Made by a program: the position numbers and the translations under genes
Assembly (NCBI RefSeq): GCF_902150035.1
Contig: NZ_LR597506.1
Span: 89,565 to 153,564, forward strand
DNA from: Enorma burkinafasonensis
GTDB taxonomy: Bacteria > Actinomycetota > Coriobacteriia > Coriobacteriales > Coriobacteriaceae
DNA: 64,000 bases
Reading direction: 5' to 3'
Part shown: in pieces, positions 38,690-47,610 of the stretch
Position numbering within the stretch: position 1 is the stretch's first letter
Layout: each line of letters starts with the position of its first letter
The notes under the pieces: model-generated
What the model was told of the DNA's origin: nothing
Database searches by the model: none
The model's input: only the letters and a program-made list of their open reading frames with translations

Positions 38690-39742
38690 TCAGCGGTCTC
38701 CAGCGGGAGTCTGGCTGGACGTGCGCTTCCCCTCGCGACGAGGCCTGTCACCGGAGCCGCCGCGTCCCCCAAGGGAACGCGGTCCCAGCACCCGCATGGG
38801 CACCTCCACGCTGATACCGGTTATGAGGTTCGCCGCCCAGAGAAGGAACGCGAGCACGCCCAGCGGCACCACGCACGAGGTCACGATCATGACCGCGAAG
38901 CCGTCAATGAGGTTGCCCACCTGCCTGAGCACGCTGTCGGCGACGCTCGTCGCCGCGCTGCCGAGGATACTCGGCAGGTTGCCCAGGAACTCCAACCCCT
39001 GCTCCCACCATGAGCCGGCGGGCTCTTCCTCCTCGCCGTCGCCCGACTCCTCCTCGGACACCTGGTCTTGGGAGATCTCCTGGAGCTGCAGCGAGGTGCT
39101 GTAGGTGTGGTCGATGAAGTCGGTGACGAAAACCGAGATGGGAACCGTCACCACCAGCACGAGCCCCATGAGCGCGATCTTCGCCGCGAGCGCGTAGAGC
39201 CTTCCGCGCAGGCGGCTCGTGTCGTTGAGGAGGATTCCCGCGATAACGAACGCGCAGGCAAGGGGCACAAACAGACCGAACGTCGCCCAGCCGAAGACCG
39301 TGAGCAGATACTTCTCGATGTAGATCGCCGTGACCACCACGAGGAGGTCGCCGCTCAGATCCATGAGCTTCTCGGCGACCGGTGTGCCAACATCGTCGGG
39401 GATGGCGGTGATGGCGACCGATGACGCGGCGGCCGCGGCCGTGAGGCCCAGCACCGTGTCGCGCTTCTCATCGAGCTGCTGGATGGTGTGGAGATACGTA
39501 TCTGGATCGGAGAAGATGTCCCTGAGAGGGAAGGCCGAGACGAGCGCCACCGCGATCAAAGCGACGACCACGACGAGCCGCCAACGCTCGACAGACAACC
39601 GCGAGGGCTTGCGCCGGCGATCGGGCTCGCGCGGCACGTCGGGCTCAGGGTCGGCAAGGCGCGGCATCGCCTGCGTCGCCCCGGCAGCCGCCAGCTCCGT
39701 TTGCCCGCCAGCCTCCGGTTCGAGCTCGTTGTCGTCAACCAT
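38690..39742 (-). CDS. Uncharacterised membrane protein
   Basis: A 350-residue protein with an acidic, proline-rich N-tail, then four clear hydrophobic segments: RLVVVVALIAVALVSAF, FGWATFGLFVPLACAFVIAGILL, KIALMGLVLVVTVPISVFV and AVMIVTSCVVPLGVLAFLLW. A Glu/Asp-rich stretch (SEEESGDGEEEE) separates the third and fourth. The end is basic and Gly/Arg-rich. I recognise no family. GGGAGG precedes the ATG. TACTAT and TATAGC in the upstream region are candidate -10 sites. It follows the MITE-like element. Confidence 0.7.
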   Translation of the reverse strand: MVDDNELEPEAGGQTELAAAGATQAMPRLADPEPDVPREPDRRRKPSRLSVERWRLVVVVALIAVALVSAFPLRDIFSDPDTYLHTIQQLDEKRDTVLGLTAAAAASSVAITAIPDDVGTPVAEKLMDLSGDLLVVVTAIYIEKYLLTVFGWATFGLFVPLACAFVIAGILLNDTSRLRGRLYALAAKIALMGLVLVVTVPISVFVTDFIDHTYSTSLQLQEISQDQVSEEESGDGEEEEPAGSWWEQGLEFLGNLPSILGSAATSVADSVLRQVGNLIDGFAVMIVTSCVVPLGVLAFLLWAANLITGISVEVPMRVLGPRSLGGRGGSGDRPRREGKRTSSQTPAGDR

Positions 39743-39938
39743 AGCGGCCTCCCAACCCCTGCGGCGTCACCGAAAGATAATGTCGCTATAGTACTCGATA
39801 AACCCCCACTCCATCGCAGGCGCGGCACAAGCTTTCTTTATCAATTTGCGCGAGCGATCCCGAAGTGGCTTCTATTCCCGCGGGGCATCCGCTTCGATAT
39901 GCCTAGCGGTCGGATGCCGAACAAAGCAAGGCGCCAGT

Positions 39939-41591
39939 TTATCCCCTTTGCCGCATGCTGCGGCCGAGCACCAAGGCGCCAAAGCCGACAAGACTCAGGG
40001 CCCCGATGCACCACGCAGCGGAATCGCCTGTTGCGAGAAGGACATCGGAATCCTGCGAGGAAGCATGCCCATTCCCAGCACCCGAGTGCCCCGAGTCGGA
40101 AGCGAGCCCGTCCGTCCCGTCGCCACCGGTACTTTGGCCCGCATCTCCTGCATCCGGGTCTGAGGGCGCGGTGAGCGCGGGCAGCACCACCTCGTCCGCC
40201 GAGAGCGGCTGCGTCCCCGCGGCATCGGAGAAGAACCTGCCGCAGTCTTCACAAACGTAGTACTCAATGTTGCCGGCGGATTCGGTGGTCGGGGCGACCG
40301 CCGGAACATGCACCAAGGATGCGTGGATGCTCGGATCCGGTCCATATGGCTCGCCGCAGATGCTGCAGATTCCCTGGTCCACACAAGTCGCCGCACCCCC
40401 GCTATGGGCCTCGGTTCTCTTGGTGCCGCACACATCGCAAACAATCGAGTGCCCGGCAGCGTCCTTGGCGGTGACCTCCCATCGGTGCGCGACGCCCAGT
40501 TGCTCGCAATCCAGCTGAACGCTCGCGAAGCCGTTGGCGGAATTCCATGCGTTGAACGCCTCGACAACCGAGCTGTACTGCGTGCCGTTTATCGTAACGG
40601 AATCGGCAAGCACACCGTTACCATCGACGAGCGAGCAATTCGCCTCCGTGTTGGAGTCCACGCTGTTGTAGAGGGGCAGCCCCGCCTGTCCATAGCAGTT
40701 CGTCAGCCCGGCGGCATTCGCGCTGCCGATCAAGCTGGCCTGCTCGGTCACGTTGCCTGCGTTGAACGTGACATCGCACGCGCAGCAATTCGCATACAGG
40801 TAATAGAACTGGTTCGAAAAGCCAACCAACCCGCCGCACGCGCTCGTGAACGGGTTGGGGTGATCGTGCTCGGCGGTAATGGAGATGCCTCGCGCGACGA
40901 CACCCGTGCAGCTTCCCGTATCGAACGAGCCGCAGTTGTACGTGGCACCCGCGAGTCCACCGATCGACATCATGTCTGACTGCGAAAGCGAAACGCTCAT
41001 CGAAGTGCCGGCGATAGCGCACTGAGAAAACGTCGTCCCATAAGCTTTGCCCGCAACGGTCCCGACCAGCAGCCCGTCCGTTGACGTACTCGGGATGTCT
41101 ATGGAGCTATCGCTCATCGAGAGATTACGCACCGTCCCCTTGAAGATGCTCCCGAAGAGACCGTAGCATTCCATAGAGGTGTCGAGCGGTGCCGAGATGG
41201 TCATGTTGCAGATGGTGTGACCCGCCCCGTCGAAGGTGCCCTGGAACGAGCTGGGGGCGCTCGCCTCGAACGAATCGCCCTCGCCGTAACCGATGGGGTC
41301 CCACACATGACCCGCGAGGTCTATATCGTCCGCGAGGGTCAGGGTGTAGCCGGCGAACGTCTGCTTGTTGACGTTGACCTCGTACGCCAGAAGGGCGAGC
41401 TCCGCGGGCGTGGAGATCTCGATGGTCTTCGCCGCGTCATCGCGGCTGGCGAACGATGCCGCACGCACCCCGTCATCGGTCCAGAGGGTATCTGCCGGCT
41501 CCGCCAACGCCTGCAACGGGGTGAGGCAGGAAAGAACGAGCACGGCGGCAACAAGCGCGGCAAGCGTTCCCGCGCGATGAGACTTCTTCAT
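39939..41591 (-). CDS. Secreted, wall- or membrane-anchored surface protein
   Basis: A 550-residue exported protein. The N-terminal signal MKKSHRAGTLAALVAAVLVL ends near ALAEPA. Residues about 60-330 hold imperfect GLUG/beta-helix-like repeats (TFDGAGHTICNMTIS, YGLFGSIFKGTVRNLSMS, IGGLAGATYNC, GGLVGFSNQF). A cysteine-rich region with CxxC pairs follows (CDVCGT, CSICGEPYG, CEDCGRFFSD). The end has LATGD, a hydrophobic helix (IGALSLVGFGALVLG) and RSMRQRG, a sortase-type signal with a non-canonical motif. It probably acts in adhesion or substrate binding. GGGAG precedes ATG 41591. Confidence 0.8.
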   Translation of the reverse strand: MKKSHRAGTLAALVAAVLVLSCLTPLQALAEPADTLWTDDGVRAASFASRDDAAKTIEISTPAELALLAYEVNVNKQTFAGYTLTLADDIDLAGHVWDPIGYGEGDSFEASAPSSFQGTFDGAGHTICNMTISAPLDTSMECYGLFGSIFKGTVRNLSMSDSSIDIPSTSTDGLLVGTVAGKAYGTTFSQCAIAGTSMSVSLSQSDMMSIGGLAGATYNCGSFDTGSCTGVVARGISITAEHDHPNPFTSACGGLVGFSNQFYYLYANCCACDVTFNAGNVTEQASLIGSANAAGLTNCYGQAGLPLYNSVDSNTEANCSLVDGNGVLADSVTINGTQYSSVVEAFNAWNSANGFASVQLDCEQLGVAHRWEVTAKDAAGHSIVCDVCGTKRTEAHSGGAATCVDQGICSICGEPYGPDPSIHASLVHVPAVAPTTESAGNIEYYVCEDCGRFFSDAAGTQPLSADEVVLPALTAPSDPDAGDAGQSTGGDGTDGLASDSGHSGAGNGHASSQDSDVLLATGDSAAWCIGALSLVGFGALVLGRSMRQRG

Positions 41592-41773
41592 GTAAGCTCC
41601 CAGCGTCATGGATTCGCGCTGAGCCTACCCCCTCCGTTACGGGATGTCAAGGGTGGGGACTACCGAGGATCTCGCCCTTTTGCAGGAGAGCGCAATCGAC
41701 CCGAACACTCGATCAACTTCCTCAATACCCCAAACACTCCGAATCTCATTGAGGCGCAGCGCCTCTTGAGAGT

Positions 41774-41866
41774 TCACCCCCACGACAGCACGGAGTTGTT
41801 AATGTAGAAGAATGCGAGCACCGCAACAACGACTATGATGATCGCTGCGATTACCTTGCCGTTCAT
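41774..41866 (-). CDS. 30-residue single-helix membrane peptide
   Basis: A 93-nt frame starting ATG with a perfect GGAGG 6 nt upstream (41873-41877) that encodes MNGKVIAAIIIVVVAVLAFF, then a polar YINNSVLSWG end. The core of about 17 hydrophobic residues with Lys4 before it predicts one membrane helix with the N-terminus inside. It follows the DUF4230 gene by 15 nt on the same strand, so they are likely cotranscribed. It is below usual annotation cut-offs. Function unknown; perhaps a partner of the upstream protein. Confidence 0.65.
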   Translation of the reverse strand: MNGKVIAAIIIVVVAVLAFFYINNSVLSWG

Positions 41867-41881
41867 TACGTCCTCCAAAAG

Positions 41882-42577
41882 CTACTCAGCGGTTTCCGCC
41901 TGCTCTGCAGGCGCTTCGCGCCAGACGAATTCGACTGTATATTCATCAACGAGAGCTACGTAGAACAAATCGGTCAATCGGTCTTCGGTCTCTAGGCGAG
42001 CTTCGTCCAATAAACCGCCTTCTATGGCCTGCGCTTCACTCTGCTCTTCGCACCAACGTTGGAACTCATCGACATCTTCAACATGTATAGGATTGAGGAT
42101 ATTGTTGTTCTCTTCGAGCACACCGGAAACTTCCATGTCCGGATCATTGGAGATGATCCCCGGCGGATCAAGCGTTATGGTTATCGTATTGCCTTGGCAA
42201 GTGAAATCAGCGGTTTCCAGATCAACCCCCGCTTTAATCGTGCCCGCATAGCGATACCAGAAACTGTTCTGAGTTCCGGGGAGATCAAATAGACCGAAGA
42301 ACGAATTCGAATCCCCGGCCTTATCGACTATGTTGTAGTCTTGCGAGACTGATACCAGCTCATTTTGCGAGACGATCCGCCCAAAGACCACCGACGCCTC
42401 CTGATGCGAGCTCTCGTCCGGCGGATTGTAATTCACCATGAACAGCGTTCCGATGACACCCAGAACAGCTCCCACGGCTGCGGCAACCGCCCCGACCTTC
42501 ACGAGTCTGGCTTTCGCCTTCTCCAGTTTTAGAAATCCCACTTCTTCCCCTATCGCGTAGACTGTCCGAATGCTCAT
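41882..42577 (-). CDS. DUF4230-like membrane-anchored protein
   Basis: A 231-residue protein with a short cytoplasmic tail, one membrane helix (VGAVAAAVGAVLGVIGTLFMV) and an outer domain that resembles DUF4230: LVSVSQDYNIVDKAG, WYRYAGTIKAGVDLETADFTCQGNTITITLDPPGIIS. The best start is ATG 42577 (MSIRTVYAIGEEVGF), without a strong Shine-Dalgarno. Divergent to an XRE regulator 43 nt away, which may control it. The 30-residue membrane peptide follows. Role unknown. Confidence 0.75.
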   Translation of the reverse strand: MSIRTVYAIGEEVGFLKLEKAKARLVKVGAVAAAVGAVLGVIGTLFMVNYNPPDESSHQEASVVFGRIVSQNELVSVSQDYNIVDKAGDSNSFFGLFDLPGTQNSFWYRYAGTIKAGVDLETADFTCQGNTITITLDPPGIISNDPDMEVSGVLEENNNILNPIHVEDVDEFQRWCEEQSEAQAIEGGLLDEARLETEDRLTDLFYVALVDEYTVEFVWREAPAEQAETAE

Positions 42578-42620
42578 TACAGAGAGCACAATCTGATAAT
42601 ACCGCACGTATGCTTGCGGA

Positions 42621-42836
42621 ATGGAGAACGTACGCGAAAAGAGGAGCCTGGGCTCCAACATCCGGGCCATCCGTACCGAGCACGGCATCACCCAGCAGAA
42701 GCTCGCCCTCATGACGGGCGTCAGCCGCTCCTACCTCTGGAAGATCGAGATCGGAACGGCCGACGTCGGCATCGATGTGCTCATCCGCATCGCCAGGGCG
42801 CTCGACATGCCTGTGCGGGACCTCATCCAGTTCTAG
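42621..42836 (+). CDS. XRE-family transcriptional regulator
   Basis: A 71-residue single-domain HTH_3 protein: LGSNIRAIRTEHGITQQKLALMTGVSRSYLWKIEIGTADVGIDVLIRIARALDMPVRDLIQF. Helices 2 and 3 (TQQKLALMTG, SRSYLWKIEIG) are clear. No sensing domain. No good Shine-Dalgarno; GATAAT at 42595-42600 may be a -10 with a very short leader. It shares a 43-bp control region with the divergent DUF4230 gene. Confidence 0.85.
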   Translation: MENVREKRSLGSNIRAIRTEHGITQQKLALMTGVSRSYLWKIEIGTADVGIDVLIRIARALDMPVRDLIQF

Positions 42837-42902
42837 TGAGCCCCGCCGGCACCGAACACGATCGGCGCCTGCCTTCCCCACCGCACAGCATACCTAGCGT
42901 GC

Positions 42903-43097
42903 CTACTTCTTTGCGTCTTCGGCATCAGGCAGATCGAGGTTCGCGAACACTTCCCAATTGTCGATGAATCGCCGCTGGAACTCCCGATGCGTAAGCTGAT
43001 TATCTGGCTTCGTCTCGATGTACAGCATGTACGCCGCCGCCATCACGCTCGCTCGGATGTCGTCGTGAATGTGAGCGATATCTTCCGAAACAGCCAT
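42903..43097 (-). CDS. Small protein of unknown function
   Basis: A 64-residue soluble protein: MAVSEDIAHIHDDIRASVMAAAYMLYIETK with predicted helical character, then REFQRRFIDNWEVFANLDLPDAEDAKK. No membrane segment or known motif. GAGAGGGG precedes ATG 43097, preferred over the ORF start at 43130. It is downstream of the Tyr/Asp-rich lipoprotein with a 46-nt gap. Confidence 0.6.
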   Translation of the reverse strand: MAVSEDIAHIHDDIRASVMAAAYMLYIETKPDNQLTHREFQRRFIDNWEVFANLDLPDAEDAKK

Positions 43098-43143
43098 TGA
43101 TTTACCCCTCTCATTCCAACGCCGAACCAAGTCCTACCCATCG

Positions 43144-43890
43144 TTATTCCTGGACGTTCACAACGGACTCGCGGAAGATCTCATCGATAACGAACTCGTC
43201 GTCGTAATACGCGCTCCAAGCGTCAGAGCTGATGTCGTAGATTTCCGAGCGGGCATCTGAGATTGCCTCGTAGACGTCGGAGCGCGAGTCTGACCAGTTC
43301 TCGTACTCAGCAGAACGGGCATCCGAGACGACGCCGTACTCCTCGGTATCGAATGCATCGTTCAGGATGCCGTCGTGGTACTGATCGTAAATCGCTTTAT
43401 AGATGTCCTCGTAGACGGCATCGTAATAGTCACCGTAGGCATCATCGTAAATCGCATCGTAGTACGCTTCGATGGCATCCGACAGAGCGTCGCGATCATT
43501 GGGATCGACGGTGTCGATGACCGACTGGAAATAGACCCGACTATTCGCCTGCGTACGCTCGCCCAGAGCCTCCGTCTCGCTTACGGCGAATGCGTACCAC
43601 TCCTGAATGAGTTCGACGTTTGCGGAGTAATCTTCGAAGCTCTCGCCAACCTCTTTGAACAGAGCAACTTGCTCATCATGGATTGCTTGGGCCGTATCGT
43701 TGAAATCAGCCTGCATCGATGCGAGAACGTCCTCGGGATTACCCGATGAAACCGTAGCAACCTCCTCCGCCTTACCCTCCTGCTGGGAATTCCCGGACGC
43801 GTTCGCTCCGGAAGCCTGTCCGCCCCCGTTGCAACCGGCGATCGTCAGGGAAACGACACCCACGAGCACCGCCGTCAAAATCCGTTTCAT
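43144..43890 (-). CDS. Tyr/Asp/Ser-rich repeat lipoprotein
   Basis: A 248-residue lipoprotein. The signal MKRILTAVLVGVVSLTIAGC ends with lipobox TIAGC. A Gly/Asn/Ser linker leads into a helical part with heptad-like repeats. In the second half a motif like YYDAIYDDAYGDYYDAVYED repeats, then SDARSAEYENWSDSRSDVYE and SDARSEIYDISSDAWSAYYDD. Tyr and Asp are far above average. The start ATG 43890 (or the ATG one codon earlier) follows AGGAGG. I do not recognise a family; the repeats suggest a ligand-binding or scaffold role on the outer membrane face. Confidence 0.7.
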   Translation of the reverse strand: MKRILTAVLVGVVSLTIAGCNGGGQASGANASGNSQQEGKAEEVATVSSGNPEDVLASMQADFNDTAQAIHDEQVALFKEVGESFEDYSANVELIQEWYAFAVSETEALGERTQANSRVYFQSVIDTVDPNDRDALSDAIEAYYDAIYDDAYGDYYDAVYEDIYKAIYDQYHDGILNDAFDTEEYGVVSDARSAEYENWSDSRSDVYEAISDARSEIYDISSDAWSAYYDDEFVIDEIFRESVVNVQE

Positions 43891-43959
43891 CATCTTCCTC
43901 CTGTTCTCGTTTGGGCGCACTTATTGCCGCCCATTTACATCCTTTGTGATCCGCAAACG

Positions 43960-44540
43960 CTAGAGTGCCCGGCTCTCCGCATTCGCCGGTCCTCGCCCAG
44001 CGGCCTTCGCTTGACGCCTGAGTATGACGAGCCAGATCGCGAGCGCGACGACCGCGACGGTGGCAATGAGGTAGACCGTAGGCGCCGCGCCCCAGTCGTG
44101 CGTGGAGCTGGGGGCACACCACGGTCGCCGAAGTCCCATACGAGCAGGCGCGAGACGGCGCATGCGAGCACCGCGAAGACCGCCGTCCCTATGGGCTTGC
44201 CGAGCACCGCCAGCAGGAGCGCCACCACGGAAAGCGCTAGGCCGGCGTACATGACCACCATGTAGACCACCCATGCGGTCCCCTCCATGGACCCGTACAC
44301 CTGCGCGTACTCGAGCAGCGAGATATCGCAGGCGTCGGCCACGGTCATGTCTGCTGGCTCATAGAACATGAAGTCCGGCAGGGCTGCCGCGCCCTCGCGG
44401 AACTCCTCGTCCGCCGACGCCCACGGCAGGAAGAACGCCGCGACGAGCAGTGCCGCCGCAACCGCAAGCGCTATGCGCGCGATGAGCATGACCGGTGCCT
44501 TCTTATCCGCTGGGTTGATAGTGTTGTTGGTCCCTTCCAT
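43960..44540 (-). pseudogene. Frameshifted four-helix membrane protein
   Basis: The frame starting at 44540 gives helices ARIALAVAAALLVAAFFLP, WVVYMVVMYAGLALSVVALLLA and GTAVFAVLACAVSRLLVW, then after GDRGVPP (near 44112-44120) becomes basic, Ser/Arg-rich and runs on to 43935. The neighbouring frame from the same point reads SSTHDWGAAPTVYLIATVAVVALAIWLVILRR to a stop at 43960, a natural fourth helix. A C5 run at the junction needs one more C to join them. This is a recent mutation, a sequencing error or slippage. It follows a MerR gene by 21 nt. Confidence 0.7.
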
Positions 44541-44561
44541 AACTGGTCCTTCTCCTATCGT

Positions 44562-45431
44562 CTATTGATCGCTATCGAAATCTGCCAAGCACGCCGCGGT
44601 CGCCTTTCCCAGGAACGCGAACGACCCGTTGCCGAGCACGAGCTCTACCGGCACGCCGTTGCCCGCATCGCCGAGGAACGCCGCGAGGGCGCAAAGCGCA
44701 AGGCGGCGGCCCACCGTCTCCGTACCTTCGGCAGCCTCACCGGCGGCGAGATAGCGCACCAGCTGCCGCACCGTGCGCCGCGCCGCCGGGCAGCCAGGAT
44801 CGCACCCGTCGGCAACGAGGTCGCGGATCTCGCGCGCAACCGTTGCAAGCGAGGCGCCGTCCTGCGTCGCCTCGTCCCTCTCGGTGGCGCCTTGCAGGGC
44901 CACGATCAGCGCTCCCACCAGGCCGAGGAACCGCGAGCGGAGATGCTCGGCAGCAAGCTCGCCCGCAACCCTCGAGCCGCCTGCGGTCTGCGTCCGCTCG
45001 ACGGCCGCCACGATCGCCCGGTCGACGCTTTGCGCGAGCGCGGACGCCATCACGGCATAGAGGCGCTCGGACGGCTCGGCCGCCGCCGCGTCCTCAAGGC
45101 ATTCGAGCGCCGTGAGCTGCCCGTCCAGGCCGGCGCGGCGCTCATGGATGGCATGCGCCTTCTTGCGAAGCGTCGATGCGAGTGCGCCGTCCTCCTCGAG
45201 GATGTCGAACACGGTCGCCTCGACCTCGGCGAGCGTGAAGCCCGCCCGCTTGAGCTGGCCGACGAGGAAGAACATCAAGAGGTCTCCCTCGTCGAAGCGC
45301 GAGTAGCCGGGTTTCGAAACCGCCGGCTCCCAGAACGCCAGGCCACCGCGCTTGGTGTCCTGGTAGCACAGGTCCTGGATCATGTGCCGGCTCAGGCCCG
45401 TCAGTTGTTCAACCTGCGAACGCTCCCACAT
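44562..45431 (-). CDS. MerR-family transcriptional regulator
   Basis: A 289-residue regulator. The N-terminal winged HTH reads MWERSQVEQLTGLSRHMIQDLCYQ and later EPAVSKPGYSRFDEGDLLMFFLVGQLKRAGFTLAEVEATV, with the usual MerR helix pair. A coiled coil (LRKKAHAIHERRAGLDGQLTALECLEDA) leads into a helical effector domain of about 170 residues with two cysteines (DGCDPGCPAARR). GGAGGAGG precedes ATG 45431; an in-frame ATG at 45575 with a weaker site would add 48 residues. It likely controls the membrane gene just downstream. Confidence 0.85.
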   Translation of the reverse strand: MWERSQVEQLTGLSRHMIQDLCYQDTKRGGLAFWEPAVSKPGYSRFDEGDLLMFFLVGQLKRAGFTLAEVEATVFDILEEDGALASTLRKKAHAIHERRAGLDGQLTALECLEDAAAAEPSERLYAVMASALAQSVDRAIVAAVERTQTAGGSRVAGELAAEHLRSRFLGLVGALIVALQGATERDEATQDGASLATVAREIRDLVADGCDPGCPAARRTVRQLVRYLAAGEAAEGTETVGRRLALCALAAFLGDAGNGVPVELVLGNGSFAFLGKATAACLADFDSDQ

Positions 45432-45760
45432 CGTCGCCTCCTCCCCATCCCACGATGCACCGTCCGGTAACAGGACGGCAAGGAAGCGCATGCGACGCCC
45501 TCCGGCGGCGCCCGCCGTGCGGCGCGGCCCGCCGTCTCCTCGCGTCGGCTTGCGCCAGCGATGGTTTCCGCTCATATCTGCCCCCTTCTGGAGTGCCTCG
45601 GTCCAAGACCCGCTCGGACCCTTCCGGAAGAGCACTTGCGATATTCGCGAATCGGGGCGGCGAAGTATTCAGGTGGCACCGGAAAATGCCGCAGCACGCG
45701 GGAGCGCAAAGAGTTATTTCATTGTCATAAGGTGTCGCGCCGCGGGGCGGCACAGCGGCC
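45432..45760 (-). other. Gap between MerR and kinase genes
   Basis: This 329-bp stretch holds an in-frame N-terminal extension of the MerR gene (to 45575) that is not supported. No clear terminator after the kinase or strong promoter was found; an AT-richer patch near 45715-45735 is the likely promoter region. Nothing else is seen. Confidence 0.35.
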
Positions 45761-47422
45761 CTAGTTGGGCATGACGTACACGTCGATGTCCGCGTAGTCG
45801 GGGGCGTTGAACAGCGGCACCGAAAACTCCTCGGTCTCGCCTTCCGCCGGTAAGGGAACCTGCCAGGTAATTCCGTACAGGATGTCGCCCTCATCGTCTC
45901 GCAGCACCACCGTCGCGAGCGCCCCCGCGTTGAGGTCCGCCTCGTGAGCGAGACATGTCGTGGTGACGGTGCCGGCGAGCAGGGGGTGGGACTCGGCGTC
46001 TTTCGCGACGGAGATGTCGGAGGCCTCGATAGCGGTCCTCTCGCCCGCATCGGTGCGTACCGAAGATCCCGCAGACGAGAACCCGATATCGAAATCGACC
46101 GAATCCGCGGCGGCGGAATCGTCGCCCGCGTAACCGCTGTAATAGCGCACCTCGCCCGGGCCGATCTCGGTGATGTCCTGCTCCGTGACCGAGATAACGG
46201 ACCCCTGCTCGTCACGTGCCGTGATGAGGACCGCCGGATGCGACAGGATGAGGTCTCGGCTCGTGTTCCGGACGCCGACTACGTAGCGGAACGCCCCCTC
46301 GTCCCCCTCGCGCCACCATGTCTCGACGATCTGGAGCGATTCCTCGATCTGGGAAGCCTCGAGAACCGAAGGGCCCTCGTAGCCGAGCTCGTCGAGGATC
46401 ATCTCGGCGCGCTCGTCCTCAGAAAGTCCCGAGGCGCCTTTGTCGCGCACCGCCTCCCACACGATGATGCCCGTGGCGGCAAGGGCCATGACCACGGCAA
46501 GAGCGAGCAGGGTGAACTTGATGACGCGCCGGTCGCGGGAGACCTTGCTGCTGCGTCCGCGCGCGCCAGCGGGCGCCGGAGCGGCATTTGCAGAGGCGTT
46601 TGGAGCAGGAGCACCTGGGACGGGGAACGCAGAAACCGTTGCGGGGCCCCGTCGCGCGCCCTCTTCCAGCTCAAGGCCGTCGAGCGCCTGCATCAGCTCG
46701 GCCGCACTTGCGAAGCGCTCGCCGCGCTCGTAAGCACTCGCCCGCTCGATGATGGTGCGCAGCGCCGGCGGCACCGCCGCGGTATCCGCGAGCGCGGGCG
46801 CGTACCCCTCGTCATCGGGACGCGCGCCCGTGACCATGAAACCGAGGATGCGCCCGATCGCGTAGACGTCCGAGCGCGCGTCGGGACGGTCGAAGAGCTG
46901 CTCCGGCGAGGCGAAGCCGCGCGTGCCCAGCCCTTCAGCCTGCGCGGGCGCGGGGTCCGACACCATACGGGCGATCCCCAGGTCGATGAGGTGCGCACCG
47001 TCGGCTGCCAGCACGATGTTCGACGGCGCGATGTCGCAGTGCGCGATGCCGCGCGCATGGAGCGCGCCCGCGGCCTCGCAGAGATCGCGCACGATGTGCA
47101 GCGCCTCCCGTATGGATAGGGCGCCTTGCTGGCGCACGCGTGCCGAGAGCGTCTCGCCCGGCACATAGGAGCACACGACGGCGAAGGCGTCCGGCAGCTC
47201 ATAGGTCGCGACCAGCTGCGGCAGCCGCAGGCAGCCGCATGCCGGCAGCGCTGCCCATACGCCGCGGTTCACGCGATCGAGTGGGATCTTCTTGCGGACG
47301 AACGGGCCGGCGCCGTCGAGGGTCACGAGCTCCGTCTTGAACCCGCGATGCTCGGCGAGGACGCGCTCCACGCGATAGGCGTCATCGATGCCCATACCGT
47401 GCATCAACCGGTCGTCGTCCAC
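45761..47422 (-). CDS. Membrane Ser/Thr protein kinase with outer sensor part
   Basis: A 553-residue Hanks-type kinase. The ATP lysine is Lys44 or Lys45 (VRKKI). The catalytic loop is HCDIAPSN with Asp129 and Asn134; the usual Lys after Asp-x is Ala. The Mg loop is DLG (Asp146), then SPEQLFDRPDARSDVYAIG. A Pro/Ala linker leads to one membrane helix (about 300-322). The outer part (about 340-553) shows two beta-rich modules resembling FxLYD-type sensors (YVVGVRNTSRDLILSHPAVLITARDEQG). GTG start after GGGAGGGG. It may sense envelope state and signal to regulators nearby. Confidence 0.85.
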   Translation of the reverse strand: MDDDRLMHGMGIDDAYRVERVLAEHRGFKTELVTLDGAGPFVRKKIPLDRVNRGVWAALPACGCLRLPQLVATYELPDAFAVVCSYVPGETLSARVRQQGALSIREALHIVRDLCEAAGALHARGIAHCDIAPSNIVLAADGAHLIDLGIARMVSDPAPAQAEGLGTRGFASPEQLFDRPDARSDVYAIGRILGFMVTGARPDDEGYAPALADTAAVPPALRTIIERASAYERGERFASAAELMQALDGLELEEGARRGPATVSAFPVPGAPAPNASANAAPAPAGARGRSSKVSRDRRVIKFTLLALAVVMALAATGIIVWEAVRDKGASGLSEDERAEMILDELGYEGPSVLEASQIEESLQIVETWWREGDEGAFRYVVGVRNTSRDLILSHPAVLITARDEQGSVISVTEQDITEIGPGEVRYYSGYAGDDSAAADSVDFDIGFSSAGSSVRTDAGERTAIEASDISVAKDAESHPLLAGTVTTTCLAHEADLNAGALATVVLRDDEGDILYGITWQVPLPAEGETEEFSVPLFNAPDYADIDVYVMPN

Positions 47423-47610
47423 GGCCCCTCCCCTCTGCCGACAGGCGCTCGCTCAGAATTGAGACGGGAGCGTACAGGATGCTCTCGTTATCGAGCATAT
47501 CCAACGATACCAGATGCGAGCCGGAGGAAACCTCGCGCCAGGCACCGACGGCGCGCCCGTCCAGCGGCCGACGCAGCAGTCCGCTCAGGTGGCGGCACCG
47601 ACGCAGCCCG

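Noticed and set aside
43935..43959. C-terminal extension of the membrane gene to 43935 as its natural end
   Set aside because: The tail after the C5 run is Ser/Arg-rich without structure, whereas the next frame encodes a coherent helix ending at 43960.
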